DNA from: Polytrichum commune
Taxonomy: Eukaryota; Streptophyta; Polytrichopsida; Polytrichales; Polytrichaceae
Assembly (NCBI GenBank): GCA_950295325.1
Contig: OX485806.1
Span: 11,036,001-11,100,000 of the forward strand
Reading direction: 5' to 3'
DNA: 64,000 bases
Shown here: positions 1 to 12,616 of the stretch, one piece after another
Position numbering within the stretch: the stretch's first letter is position 1
Layout of the letters: each line of letters begins with the position of its first letter
The notes under the pieces: generated by a model
Database searches by the model: none
Told to the model about the DNA's origin: nothing
Seen by the model: the letters and a program-made list of their open reading frames with translations, nothing else
Made by a program: the position numbers and the translations under genes

Positions 1-1144
1 GATATACGAAGGGGTAACCAATGCTTTAAGGAGTGCTAGGGAGAAGTGTTAGCTTAACAATTGTTATCTCATACAATTTGTGCGGTCACACTACTAGCTA
101 ACCTCACTAGTATTCAAGTTCTATTTTCTTTGCATGGGTGGACCAAAACCCTTCCATTTTTAGTTCAAACACATAACTAGTTTAGTTGAGTTCACGAAAT
201 TTTGATCGGTTTCAAAAAACTAAGTTTGGGCACATCAATAGTCTAGTTAAGTTTAACTCCTCCTCCCTCGAGTTGTTAGGAGAGAGAGAGAGAGAGAAGA
301 CAAGGTTGGTTATGTTATACTTATGTAAAGTTAACTTTAGCTACGTTTGTTGCATGCACCAACCTTCAAGATAACTTATCCTAACTAGACTAAATGTGGT
401 ATTTAGAGTCACTTACTATTTGGGGTTACATGGTGATGCATCTTTTTGCTATTGATGTGATGTTTACCAAGTAAGGTTGTTAATGTTTTATAATGTCCAA
501 ACAACCAAACTGACATTTGTTGGTAAAATATGAGATGTACAGTACATAAATACAACATTGCGCATTTCCAAATACCGTAGTTTCATTGCAGCTTGGCCGG
601 GATTTCACCTAATAATTGGTCAAAGTGACCCAAATAGTTAGGCAATCAAAATCGGGAAGTTTCAAAATACAATTAAAATAAGTTAGGCATTCATCCAAGA
701 TTCTCTTTTAGTTGTTTGAAGGTTATTGCTAATTTCATCTAAAGTGGTTGATTTACCCTAAACCCTTACCTTCGCCTCCGAAGCTCCCATTAGTTGCCCT
801 AAACTCTTATGTGACATGGTTTGCTATGTGTGAGAGATATGTTGTATTTGTAAAAGATTGTGGGTTAGAAGTGTTAGAATGGCGAGACAAAAGACTCACA
901 AAAGACATTGCAATGTATGTTTAGACCCATTGATACCTAAAAGCTAATTTATTGATTTACAAGACATGTGAGTTGAACTTGTATGACTTGGGCAATAATC
1001 TGATTTTTTTTTATCAAAAAAAAAAGAGGCAAACTATGTCAATAATTTCCTAGAAATTCATACACCCTTTTATTTATACATTTCCTTGCCCAAGTTGCTA
1101 GGAATCTATGGTCATAAGTGACACTAAATACATATTTTGTGTAG
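1..1144. other. Intergenic, nothing identified
   Basis: AT-rich sequence with one short GA run (about 280-297). No gene, transposon terminus or RNA gene recognised. Confidence 0.5.
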
Positions 1145-1765
1145 TCCTTAACCGGCGGTGTGGCTAGGACCCAAGAGTGTGATTCATTATGAGTGGGACA
1201 AATTGGTGTGAGTGTCCACCATGACCATTTGTGTGGCGCCATGTGTTCCTTGCTAGTTCTATGCATGCCATCTAGTGTATATATATATAATATATTGCAC
1301 ATCTCATGACCTAAAACCAACACTAGGTACCATTCTCATACAAGAATGATTGTGATACATAATGGTGGTTTTTGGTATACACACATTATACTATTAATAA
1401 CAACTTTGTTTACCGTGAATCAAAAATTCGTATGAGCACATCAACGTGGGTGTCCTCCATGATCGTTAATTGTGTAGCACCGTGTGTTCCTTGACTACTT
1501 CTATGCATGTCATCTAATGTTTAAATATTACACAACTCATTACATGCTACAACCAACACTAATATGTACCATTCTTGTACTTGAAGCCCCAAATGTATGA
1601 CTGTGGTACATAATGTTGGGTTTGGGTATATGTACATTATACTACAAACAACATGGTTCATTGTGAGTGAAGAATTGTATTGGCACATTAATTTTGGGTG
1701 TCCTCCATGATCCTTAATCATCCAACGTGCCCGGTCTTCCTTGACTAGTTCTATGCATGTAAAAC
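1145..1765. repeat. Tandem repeat, about 240 bp, 2.5 copies
   Basis: TGTCC(A/T)CCATGA recurs at 1213, 1451 and 1699. Between them, CTATGCATG, CCAACACTA and GTACCATTCT occur in the same order. A further fragment (CAACAGTGTGTACCATTCTC) is at about 2157. Confidence 0.75.
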
Positions 1766-1779
1766 GGGGAACATGTATT

Positions 1780-2145
1780 GCAAAACTCCAAAGGTATATG
1801 GGTCTTAAGTGGCTCGTGGTCTTAATCAGACACCTATATTTGATTGGTATGTGGACCGGTGAGGATCAAAGAGCAAACATCACAAAGACACATGTTTAAA
1901 AGAGATTGGGCTACGTCTTCAAATATTAATAACTACTCTACACCTCAATAGTGAACACAATTGGGAGGACCTACGTATCTAATTAAGAAATCAACAACCA
2001 TGCACTTCCAATAACCATTACTAAATCAAAGAAGTTCCGATTCTCAATCCCGGTTATTGCAGATGTTTCATCGTAGATTTGCTAATGCAATATGATCTTA
2101 GTTGGAGAACATGAAAAACGAACGAAATAACACCCACATACCTTA
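1780..2145 (-). repeat. R1 dispersed repeat, copy a
   Basis: R1 is the commonest family in the window. Read on the minus strand it includes CCAATCTCTTTTAAACATGT, TGTTTGCTCTTTGATCCTCA and ATATAGGTGTC. The outer part has CATGCACTTCC, CGTAGATTTGCTAATGCAA and AATAACACCCACATACCTTA. Confidence 0.6.
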
Positions 2146-2149
2146 AACC

Positions 2150-3510
2150 TAAAACCAACAGTGTGTACCATTCTCATACTTGAAGACACAAAATAGACTA
2201 TTTTGGTACATAGTCTCGGTCTTGCTGTATATGTAACTTACACTATAAGAGCATTCATAACAATCAACAAGACTTCTACAGTCACCCGCAGGTTGAGTCG
2301 AAAACTTAAAACCAACAAAATGCAAGCTCCTGATGATGCTTTTGTAATTTTGGGGGGGAAGGGGGATACAAATTGAACTCGTTCAATTGCAGGGTCTGAC
2401 GATGCGTGTTTAAGAAGAAATCTTATAAAACTAAGTGTTCTTTACATGTACATAAAAGCCAAACCACTCAGAATTTCCGGTTTGAGCCTGCACTTTTCAA
2501 AGAAACATTTTTCGTACTGGTAAAGACACGAGGGATTGAAGAGAGCGCCGTTGTTGCACATTTTCTTGCAGCATTCTTTAAAAAAGGCTCTCAACAATAT
2601 GAAATATTCTTTCATGCCCTCCAACCATAATCTACCAGAGCTGTAACTTGATTTCATATCCCTCTCACTACATTTATTCGTCAACCTAAAGTAGAATGTT
2701 TTTCGCTGCTAAAAGATACCGACATACCTCTCTGGCAGTGCTTGCATGAGACTGGCTTTGGTGGGTACGTATACCAAAAAGCTCCACACAAGCATAGAAT
2801 TTGCTGCAGGCTTTCTTGAGTAAGAGCAACAGTTCCTATGGTGCCTGAAATACAAATCACTCAATAATCAGCTATTGAGGTTTTCGGGGGCAAGTCCTCA
2901 TGCTCATCCCACCTACACAGCCTAGTCGCTCTCCAAATTAAGGAGAGAAAGAGGTAACCCTGGAAACCAACTTCCTCACCCTCAAGAATTGAGGATCGAT
3001 CAAAGTATTTTCAAGAGTCGTCTCTCTCCTCTCTGTGTATAATAATCAGTGGGTAATGAAGATTTATGATATATATGGACTTTATATGTGTGAGATGAGC
3101 ATGCAAGATTGGCCCAAATAACTTTGAAAGTCAGATCGTCAGAGAATTTTATTACAGAACATTATCAGAGAATTATTTTACAGTAGCTACAGGAGTTGCT
3201 TAAATAACATCAGGCTGCCTGCATGACAGTCAGAGGCGGTCATGAGCTCTGGCCAGAAAGGAATTATTTTTTCTACGCTGGGATGTTGTGAGTTCACCTT
3301 TACTCAAGGTCAGAAAAATTCCAGTGTGAAAATGACTACCTTTCCCACCGACCAACATACTAATTACAGCACAATTCGTGGGGAAAGACTTTGTCAGAAA
3401 AGTGGAAGGACTCGGCTGCAGTCTCTAAAACCAGGACTGTCTCTGTGGCTTGTAAGGTAGACATGCCTTATTTAGATGGATACTGTCGCTCTGCACCCAC
3501 TTCTCATAAG
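2150..3510. other. Intergenic, moderately unique
   Basis: Less AT-rich than its surroundings, with no long frames and no recognised repeat beyond a fragment at about 2157 of the 1145-1765 array. Could contain decayed exons, but none can be supported. Confidence 0.4.
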
Positions 3511-3514
3511 TTAT

Positions 3515-3815
3515 GATATGGAACACACAATTAGTGCAAGATCGTTAGCATATACAGATCATGCCCGTAGCCCTGTTCCTCAAAAAATTTGGGGCTTGTA
3601 CGAATTTCTCATTCATTATGTAATGTGAAGATTCTTGTGCTCATTGAAATGGTTATATAGACCCCCTAATCATGTTGACCATTGAGCCTAGAATAGTTAG
3701 CGTATTTTAAGCACGTGCTCCAATCTCTTTGAAAGACATGCCTCTTTGGTCTCCATTCTTAGATCCACACTGAACCCACGTACCACTCAATTATAGGTGT
3801 CCAGATAATTGCTGT
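3515..3815 (+). repeat. R1 dispersed repeat, copy b
   Basis: Shows the standard R1 order: GATATGGAACACACAATTAG, GTGAAGATTCTTGTGCTCAT, CCAATCTCTTTGAAAGACAT, then CCACTCAATTATAGGTGTCC. It lies between the remorin 3' flank and the left intergenic region. Confidence 0.6.
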
Positions 3816-4499
3816 GTTGGAATTGGGCATGTCTGCCTTAGATTTGTACAGGTGCAGCTCCACTGCCAATCTGCACCCAACCGGCCCGGCCAGCTGACTC
3901 ATCAGTCCAACAGATTTAGCAATTATCCAAAAGCGTCTGAACTCAAAGTTTAGATACTCCTCTCAAGTTTCAGTTTACACTGCATCCAAAGTTACCTATG
4001 CAAGCTGCAAACATACTACATGAGCACGACCACCTAAGTAGAAGCCATCAGTCACAACCATGCGCTTGCCAATTTGAGCTCAAGCTCCAGCTTGCAAGTC
4101 AGGTGGGCTAAGGTAAGAGAATATGGAACCTTCAGGAATCCCCTTTTAATTGATTACGTGACTTAGCTGGATCCAATTGAACTAGGTCACTAGACGAGCC
4201 TAGGTAATTTCACGAAACTCAAGTTAGCACCCTATTTTGCAACTAGTAATTGACATAAGGAAATTGACAAATGGTGGTGCTGGAAATTTCTCGAGTACCT
4301 CAACGGTTTATTCATAGAAAGATCTTACATTTGTGAGCGCCTTCAATGGCCACTCAACTCAGTACAACAAAGTAACCCCTGGGGGAAGGTTGCTCGATCG
4401 TAAATATGCGACGACGCCAACCCTCCATGTAAGAGAATAGAATAATATTATTCACAAGCGCTGCACGCCAACTTCAATGGAAATCTTCCATGCTAACCC

Positions 4500-4743
4500 C
4501 ATCCCTAAACTGCACTACCTACACCCCAGAAAGAAATTGTTTTACAGGATTCCTGAGTCACTTCAAAAAGGCGAAGAACACTGTCGTCATATAGTTGGAA
4601 TAGGTCTACAAAGACCGTGTCCATCATCACTTCGGAGTTGAATTGGTCAGGCTGTTTTGTTTTCAGCCTTTTCATCACGGGAAGGAAGAGGAATGGAAGA
4701 ATGTGTGATGATGAAGAAAACAAATTTTCAAGAAACATGCAAT
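4500..4743 (-). other. Remorin 3' flank / probable 3' UTR
   Basis: Sequence immediately downstream of the remorin stop on the minus strand. It is not repetitive and shows no other coding signal. A precise poly(A) site is not evident. Confidence 0.3.
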
Positions 4744-7479
4744 TTATGCACTGAAACAGCCGAACTTCTTGGGGAAGATGCCCGTAGCCCTGATCTTTGC
4801 AGCAGTTTCTTCAGTTTTCAAGAGGTCTTGACCCTTCTTTGCATCTTCTAATGCCCTTCTCTCCTCCGCTTGCTTGTGTGCAGCCGCAATCTCATTTTTC
4901 ATTCTTTCCAAATTCTTCGCCCTCTGCTTCTCCAAGTTCTCCTGCGCAACAGAAATCATACATACAGATATCAGCCTTGCGGAGCACGATAGAGTTGCGA
5001 GTACCGGCGCAGGATCGTCATTGAAGATGTTGCAGCCTAAACATTGCTACAAAAGCAACAAAACCACCAGGATGATAACTACGATTGCATCCAGACTACA
5101 CGATACGAAAGAATTCAAAACTTTTAGCAAACACCCATCAAGAAATTACTGCATCAGGTATTTCAGATTGGATGTTTAGTTGAAGGCTTGCCTCTGCTTT
5201 CCGGTTTTTAGTTTCAGCCTTCGTCTTCTGCGTGGCCTCCCAGGCGGCAATCTTTGCCAATTCTCTTTGCGTCCTGGAGCGGATTACAGACAGTGTGTGT
5301 GAGAGTGCGAGGTAATCAAAAACCCACTATGGTGAACACACACAGAGCAATAAGCTTTTGATACGGAGTTTCGCCCTACTTTTGATGATTAATAATATAT
5401 AAGGAGCGTTACAGTGGTGCCAGACCCCCAAATTTGCTGGATTGAATGGGAGGCGTTCAACTGAGTGTCTGAGAGACAAAGAATAACTCTAGTATAATAA
5501 GAGATAAGAGAATTAATGTGGCAATAGAAGCGGTTAAAGGTACTGTACCTGCTTTCGATCTTTGTCTTAGCGTTCTCTTCCCACGCCTTGGCGTTGTGGT
5601 GAAGCTTGTCGTGTTCTACTTTCTGCAAAGCGCGCTCCATGTGCACAATGGTGCCAGGCTCTGTCTCAACCTTCTCATGTGGCACCATAGCTCTATCTTC
5701 AGTAGCAGCAGCAGGCTCCGCTGCTGCGACAAAAACAAATCAAGCATTCTTTCATCAGACGACAGAGATACTATCAGCCTGAGGCATCACTTGGGAGCGA
5801 GCTAATAATCCTTGCATTCGCAGATGATCTCGGAGACAAACGCCCTGTTCACAGATCGCGGTGGACAATGTAACAGACATACTATTTCATCCGGAGACAA
5901 TACTTGAGAGCGAGCAAGCGGAAAAATGAAGAGATCTTTGCATTTGTTGCTCTGATGGCCTCAGAAACTCATCAAACAAACGTCAGGTAAGGCCTCCAAA
6001 AGGACCACAAGATTGTGGTGGAAGAAAAACAATGTAGATATAGCATCATCCGGAGTGAGCAGGGAGGGAGTGAAATCTGCACTACATTTGTTTCCCTGGT
6101 TACCTAGGAAACTCCATCAAACAAACGTCTACATTTCAAGCTACCGGTCCCAAGAAAAGGCTATAGCCGCGTAACAAAGACAGAGATCGATGCGCGTCAG
6201 AACTATTGAAGGCCTCCGAACTAAAGACCAGGTATTACTGCGTAGTCGAACACAATAAACTCATGCAAGACATTTGTCTCCAGCACACACACCATTGTGC
6301 AACAAACTTTACCGCACCTGTTTTCGCGGACATCTTCGAGAAGATGCAGAGTAAGTTGAATCAATAACGATGTCTCGAAGCCTCCTGACGCGTACGAGAA
6401 ATAAATGGAGCTTCTCTGTTTGAGCTTCTTGCCTAGTCATCATGGGTCACTTCTGGCGACCATGGCCATGGCCTATTACCGTCCATAGGCACGGAGAACA
6501 TGGTTGAGCACACCAGACCAAAACGGCAAAAGATTAAAAGTTATAGATGCTTACGAGCTGACGCAACAAGAGCCTTGGCATCCGCGTCCACGGCGTGAGT
6601 TACCGCAGGGGCAGGGGCAGCGGCATGAGCCTCGGGAACTGGAGCTTCAACGTGTGGCGAAGCTGCAAAGATGAACAAAAGTAAGTACAAAAGAGGGAAA
6701 AGTCAGAAACCTTCAAATCACGCAAATGCCAGGATCTCGCACTGCGAGAGATCTTTAAATCAGAATCACGTGGTGCCAGTGTGGTCCCAAGGCCAAGAAA
6801 CCGTTGAAACTCCAGGCACAAGTAGCAGAATAAATAATTGAATCGCCTGTGAAACAAACAAGAACCTCCTACACGTATCGCATTCTCATCCTCACGCTAT
6901 TCCTAGGCTATTTGAGAGCGCCTGCCACATGGCTCTCGCAACAAACTACGAGAATCCTTGGTGCAATCACCTATCAATGAATCTCCATACCTGCTTACAA
7001 ATATATCTCTCTCATCGCCACGCTATTCCTTAGTAATAGCTCGGCCCCGACCGGCGTGGCATCTCTCTCTCTCTCTCTCTTACACACTATCGCATTCTCA
7101 TCCTCACTCTATTCCTAAGTTGATAGGACACTTGGAAGCGCCTGTCACACGGTTCTTACAAACAGCTAGAAGAATCCTTGGCAAATGCATTTCTAAGCGC
7201 ATCACCAGATGCGCACGCACACCGCAATTGCACACACCAACCTCGCCTGCTCTCCCTCTCTCTCTACACGAAAACAGCGCTCCGAGTCCAGCAATTCCCC
7301 GCCATCACTCCTTCGTACTACTGCAAAGTTCTACGTCCCTGCTCCTCGCCACACACATTCTGCCTAACAGTACACACGAAAACAGTAAGAAAAACCGTCA
7401 TCATCGCAATCCTTAACCATCCTGTCTTATCACCTGCAGGCACTTCCACGGGAGGTGCGGCGGCGGTCATCGTCGCCAT
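4744..7479 (-). CDS. Remorin family protein, 5 exons, 202 aa
   Basis: Remorins are plant-specific scaffold proteins of plasma-membrane nanodomains, held on the cytosolic face by a C-terminal anchor. Minus-strand exons are 7479-7434, 6662-6555, 5723-5549, 5273-5192 and 4941-4744; phases close to give 609 nt. Residues 1-60 are an Ala/Pro-rich variable region. From about residue 95 a Lys/Glu/Ala-rich coiled coil follows (AKAWEENAKTKIESR, then IAAWEATQKTKAETKNRKAE). The signature C-terminal remorin domain is exon 5, with RMKNEIAAAHKQAEERRA and the terminal anchor ATGIFPKKFGCFSA, whose Cys is a likely palmitoylation site. Length matches ordinary remorins of about 190-200 residues. The start is the first in-frame ATG, in a GC-rich exon. 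Introns 1-3 are GT-AG; intron 4 starts GC (GAG|GCAAGC). The exon 3 acceptor is a tandem CAGCAG that may add or drop one residue. The family call is secure; the subgroup is not. Confidence 0.93.
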
Positions 7480-8400
7480 GGATCCAACAAACTTCTCGCT
7501 CGAACTTCTTCTCTTTCGCAAAACTCCTTCGCGAAACTAAAGCACCTGCACCTCAGGTATGTAAGTACTCGCTCAACCTTCTTCAAAGTATAGATAATGG
7601 TGATGATAATGATGACGTTCCCGTGCAAGGTTGCCGTCCTCCACTCCACCTGATCCCGATGAGCTCCTTCAGATGACAGTAGGGAGTGGAGTGAGTTGAG
7701 GATACGCACAAGAGGGACGTGACACTACTATGGCAGTACTGATCTAGCAACACTGTATAAGAGTGAGAATAACTCCGTTACTCGAGGAGGTAGATCTGAA
7801 TGTGATCTGGAGGGGGAGTGTGGAGAGGTAGCGAGCGAGGGGGCAGCGGAGGAGGCGGAGGAGGAGGCAGGCAGGCAGGGGAGACAGTGTGCGCCGCATG
7901 GCCGACCTGGCTGCAGGAACAGCTACTGTAATAACTTCTTACGACCGGATTCCCACCGGATCGGGGAAAAATATTTTAAGTTATGCGAGGTGGATGGAAA
8001 ACCGAGAATTAACCGAGAAAGGAAAGGCCGATTCGTTTGGAGCCCGGAGGAGGCCGCCGCGGCATCTGCCGATGTTGTTGCGACGATGAATGATGCCACC
8101 GCGAGGCGGAGGATGTGAATGATGAGGCCGTCCTGCTGCTGCGATGATGATGATGCTGATGCTGCGAGCGAGCGAGCGAGCGAGCGAGGGTGCCTTTGCG
8201 CATGGGGAAATTCGGCCAAGAGTGGTTGAGGACTCCGCGACCGCGAGAGGGCCGTTGTGGTGCAAAAGGCAAAGGGCAGGTAGGGGGGGGGCGTAATTAA
8301 AGCGGCTTTTTACTGCAAGCATCCTGAGCTTCCAAATGAGGCGAGGCAGGGCAGGGCGGGCTTGATGAGAGAGGCTCTTCGATCGGCCACTTTTATAAGG
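7480..8400 (-). promoter_or_regulatory. Remorin 5' leader and candidate core promoter
   Basis: This GC-rich, CpG-rich tract lies upstream of the remorin ATG on the minus strand. A good TATA box (TATAAAA, 8397-8391) would place transcription start near 8360 and give a leader of almost 900 nt, probably containing an intron. A nearer AT stretch at about 7965-7980, followed by pyrimidine-rich sequence around 7800-7830, is an alternative start. A (GAGC)n microsatellite at 8164-8188 and GGA/GCA triplet runs lie inside. Long open frames here are low-complexity shadows. Which TATA is used cannot be told from sequence. Confidence 0.4.
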
Positions 8401-8611
8401 AAGGTAAAAAAGTATGTGGGCCTCATGTTGCCACTTTCCTTTCCTTAATTGCACATCTCGTACATTCTAATGACTTTTTTGTCGAAGGATCGCGGTAAAC
8501 TTCATAACACGAGAGGCAACAATCTTTGTTTGCTTTGGTTTGGAATGGAATTGGAGTGGTTTGGTTTGGTTTGATTGGGTTTCCTAACACCTAGAGTGAG
8601 GGGTAATATTA

Positions 8612-9002
8612 GGGTGTGTTTACATCAATGGCTTAGGCCATGGTTTTTACATGATCATGGTATATCTTGTTGATTGGATGAGACCATAGTATGTGGACTG
8701 TAGCATGAAGTCTTTTGGAGGGCATGAGTCCTTAGTGGAAGTCCAAATTTCCATCGCAAAATCATGTCAAGCCTATCTTCCAAGAGTTGTCCCAAAAAAA
8801 ATTTCTACAATCCCAGCCAACATTATCCATATGTGCCATGTGGGATTCCGTGTGAATTTGCTCATATGCTGAAGATGTTATGGGTTGTGGTCCAAGACTA
8901 CCCTCGCGTGAAGCTATAGCGGGGGCCTATGACACTCTCAACCAATGAGAATTCAAGGATTATGAAGAGCCATGGCCTAGTGGCTTTTGTGTAAACATAC
9001 CC
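8612..9002. mobile_element. Tourist-like MITE (PIF/Harbinger)
   Basis: 391 bp, with ends GGGTGTGTTTACATCAATGG and (reversed) GGGTATGTTTACACAAAAGC, followed on both sides by GCC..TAGGCCATGG. The flanking duplication is TTA (8609-8611, 9003-9005). It lies about 210 bp upstream of the remorin distal TATA box. Confidence 0.75.
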
Positions 9003-9005
9003 TTA

Positions 9006-10640
9006 GAAACAAGTCTCCTAAAGATTGGGTGTTGATTGATTTGGGGTCTTTGATCTCGATTGAGGGGTGAAGTTAGCTCTAACATTCTTTTTAAATATGA
9101 ATACTACATGTGCTCTAATATAGTTAAAACGTTTTCACCCTTCCTCTCCCCCACCCCTCACCCCCCCCCCCAAAAAAAGTAGAAACAAATAATTTTAAAA
9201 AAAAGGGAAGAAGAAGAAGATTCACTCAACAATCTTTGAGTGGCAAAGTGGGGGATAACTTTCACCAAAGGTCACAAAAGTCACCTTTAACAAATTCAAC
9301 CTCGACGATTTGTTCGTTTGCTTTTATTTGCTTCTAAGCTTAACATGCATTGTGATGTGCCATTCCCGCATGGATATATGGTGTCACTCCACTCTCCTTG
9401 GCTAATGAATGTCCCTAAGAAGAAGATGAAGAAGAAATTCGAATGTTAAGATTATTTGGTTGGACAAACAAAGAGACATATTTGTACACAATGTGGTAAC
9501 AATCACCTCTTGGCTTGGGTTTGCGACGCCTTTGCAAAACTCACCCATGCATCGTGAACGAAGAGGGCTCTAAGTAAACCAAATCCCATACTTGTTGGGA
9601 GTTGAATCATAACAACCCAATCTTCCACACTAATTCGGGATTATGATGCCATTCCCAAACTCAAATCATTTGTAGACTATAAAAGAGTTTGTTGCATTTT
9701 CACCTTCATATTATGGACGACCACAAATCCCTAGCCATTCCCGGCCCCATCAAAGCTACCGGTATACGGCATGATGAGTACGTCCACATGTATCCATAAA
9801 CCCTTTTTGGAGGGAGTGCCATCCATTACATTGCCTAGTGTTTCTTATATTGATTATTGGTAACAAGTCCAAAATTCCTTCCACATTCGGAAAGAGAGAG
9901 AGAGAGGGAGGGGGGGGGGGTTATCACATACAAGTGTTCCTCTTATTCATCCGACACAAAAGCTTTGAAACAATGTGCAACCCAATGGCTATAATTCTAA
10001 GCTTATTTGACACCGGAACTAACTTACTTCAAAGACCCCAAACCAGTCTAGTTGAAGTCAAATGAGACGAACTAGCTACAAACCTATAGGGGTTCTGTTC
10101 TTTTTTCATTTTTTTCATTTTTATGTTGGATGGATGAGAAGTATGCTCGTTGTATGCAATCGCTTCCACTCTCCCATGCACGTACACCCATGGCCATGTT
10201 TGTTGAACATTGGAACCGATTTAGATTCCATGTTGTTGACGAGGGGTGAATATTCACAACGCCTACAAAAGGGGGGAGGTGAGCTTTGCATTATTTAGTT
10301 GTATGACCAAGTTGGGTGGGGTCGGGAATATGTCATGTAAGGTGCTAAAATTATACCTTGCGGATGCTCGTCAATAAGTAGATTTAATTTGAAAAACGAT
10401 TGAGATTTGGGTGAAGCAGTACTATCACTAAATATTTATTAGAATGGAATGGTTGATGGCAACTGAATAATATTATGAGCCCGGGGAGGGGATGATTCAT
10501 CGAAACACTGACAGATATTACGGAAACATGATTATTGTTAAATTAACTCATGAACCGGAGTTAGAAACCCCGAATTAGTCTTGTGAGCTTAAATTGCCAT
10601 GAATCCGCAACTAATTAACTCACAAGGGTTCAACTTTTAC
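9006..10640. other. Intergenic with homopolymer and GA runs
   Basis: Contains C and A runs (9160-9210) and a GA/G run (9893-9920). No coding signal recognised. Confidence 0.4.
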
Positions 10641-10646
10641 TATCAA

Positions 10647-11242
10647 GGGATGGTTTACACCATGGACTGTGAAGTCGGACCATGGAAGATAATTTTTTTC
10701 CATGGTCCGACTTCCATGGTCCGACTTCCATGGTCCGATTTCTAAGAAATTCAATTTACAAAGCCTTTGGGCCCCTCCCTCACTAGCTAGGTGTTAACCA
10801 AATGTGGACCAAGAGGAATGACCATGCACCAAGAAATGAATGCTATTTTTTTCAATAGATGGCCAAAAAAATGCAGTTTTGAAAATAAAATAAAATAAAG
10901 TTTGACCATTCTCTTGTCTTCTCTTGTCTTCATCTTCTCTTCCCCCAAAAAAATTCATTAATTTCTTATTATAACAACATTTATGTATTATGAGCCCTTG
11001 TCTATTCTATTTCTGTTAGAGCACATCTTCTGCTTCTCCCATCACAAAACCCATTGGACCATGTCAGCGGATAATGTAGGCCTCAAAATATGTCTTTTGG
11101 GGATCTCGGACTCCATGGTCATTCTGACCTCCTTTTTTTTCCCTTGATGTAAACCGAAGTAGTCCCGGGACGAGTTCAACAGCCAATCACATATTTTAGA
11201 GGACCTTGGACCGAATTCATGGTCCATGATGTAAACGACCCC
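10647..11242. mobile_element. Tourist/PIF-like element with CATGGTCC repeats
   Basis: Ends GGGATGGTTTACACCATGGA and (reversed) GGGGTCGTTTACATCATGGA, flanked by CAA/TAA, one change from a perfect 3-bp duplication. Inside its left end, TTCCATGGTCCGAC is repeated about three times at 10699-10740 facing an inverted copy at about 10672-10688. Confidence 0.55.
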
Positions 11243-11484
11243 TAAACTTACCCCTTCGTACATAGGTGTTAGGAAACCAAACTAGTTGCGGAGATGAGGC
11301 CCATGATTATTGTTAGTAATAAATCCAATGAGCAAGACGACTGCCATTCACTGCAAGGCTCCTTTTTTTTTTTTTCTTTTCTTGTTTTTTGGGATATGAT
11401 AACAACTTTATCTGCCATTGTCAATAAGACCAAGGACAACAGTCGGTTAGTCAGAGCTCGGGACTCAAAACGTGAATAAAATAA

Positions 11485-12300
11485 GGTCGATGGGTCTTAA
11501 GTGGCTTGTTTTTTTAACTGGACCCATGTATTTTGATTGGAATGTGGTTTGGTGAGGATCAAAGAGTAAACATCACAACGACACGTGTTGGAAAAAGACT
11601 GGACTATGTCTTCACTTTATTGATAACTACTCTACACTCAACAGTGTGAAGATTTAGGCGAACCAACCCATACACTCGTTCCTTGTTGGATGCCTAAACC
11701 CTTGTTTCCAAGAAACTAGTATATGGGTTGGTTAATTCGCCCCAGCTGACGGGGAACATAGTTGGGAGGGTCCTTGTATTCAAGTAAGAAATCAACAAAC
11801 ATGCACTTCCGGTAACCGTAACTAAATCAGGGAAGGTTATGGTTTTCAATCCGGTTTTTGCAAATGTTTCGTCGTAGATTTGCTAATGCAACACGAGTTT
11901 TTGTTGTGTAAATCTGATCGGTAGGAGTTGGAGAACATGGAAAACGAACCAAATAACACCCTAGGCCTTTACGTGGGCGCTCTACTTGATTGGACACCTA
12001 ATAAGGTAGGTAGATGGGCCTTGAATGGTTACTTACTCTATTTCGATTACCTCGCTTTGCCATAGGACATGTAACACACAATTGGTACAAGATGATTAGC
12101 ACATCTAAATTGAGGTCATAGTCACTTTCTTCACAACTCTCAGAGTTCATACGAATCATTTATTCTTTATCAATGTATAGGTTCTCAAGCTCCTTAAATG
12201 GTCACATAGGTCTCCCCAATTGTATTTATTATTGAGCCTAAAATGATTATCATAGTTTGAGCACATAATCCATTCTTTTTCTAAATACATGTCTATCCGG
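11485..12300. repeat. R1 dispersed repeat, two facing copies
   Basis: 11485-11960 is an inverted R1 copy with the long outer part (CGTAGATTTGCTAATGCAA). 12010-12300 is a plus-strand copy (GGACATGTAACACACAATTG, GTTCTCAAGCTCCTTAAATG, AAATGATTATCATAGTTTGA). At 12312-12331 a short telomere-like CCCTAAA run follows. Confidence 0.55.
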
Positions 12301-12616
12301 TACCCATTTCGAAACCCTAAACCCTAAACCCATGAACACCAACACTTGTTGCGGAAAACGAACACCAAAAAGACACATGCTACAATGAGATTGGATATGT
12401 GCTCCATTTACGAACCATTATAGTAAATGCATTTGGGAGGCTTATGAAATCACTTATGTTATAAAAGTGCTTCAATCAATCACACGATGACATGTGTAAA
12501 TTGGGCAAAACACAATTAATTTACACTTTATATGAACCGCACATATGTTAGGTGGGATATGCTTTTAATATGCACACGATTTGCCAAAACTACGATGTGA
12601 TGAAGAGGATGTTATA

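Noticed and set aside
6958-7416. 152-codon plus-strand frame
   Set aside because: Lies within remorin intron 1 on the opposite strand; composition reflects CT-rich intron sequence.
7519-7521. Upstream TTG start for the remorin (14 extra residues)
   Set aside because: Nuclear plant genes start at ATG; the ATG at 7479 fits the family length and N-terminal pattern.
7981-8454. 157-codon minus-strand frame upstream of the remorin
   Set aside because: Low-complexity His/Ser/Arg/Ile translation of GC-rich and (GAGC)n sequence; it begins upstream of the best TATA box and has no recognisable domain.
12312-12331. CCCTAAA telomere-like repeat
   Set aside because: Fewer than three units; such short runs are common in plant DNA and do not indicate a telomere.
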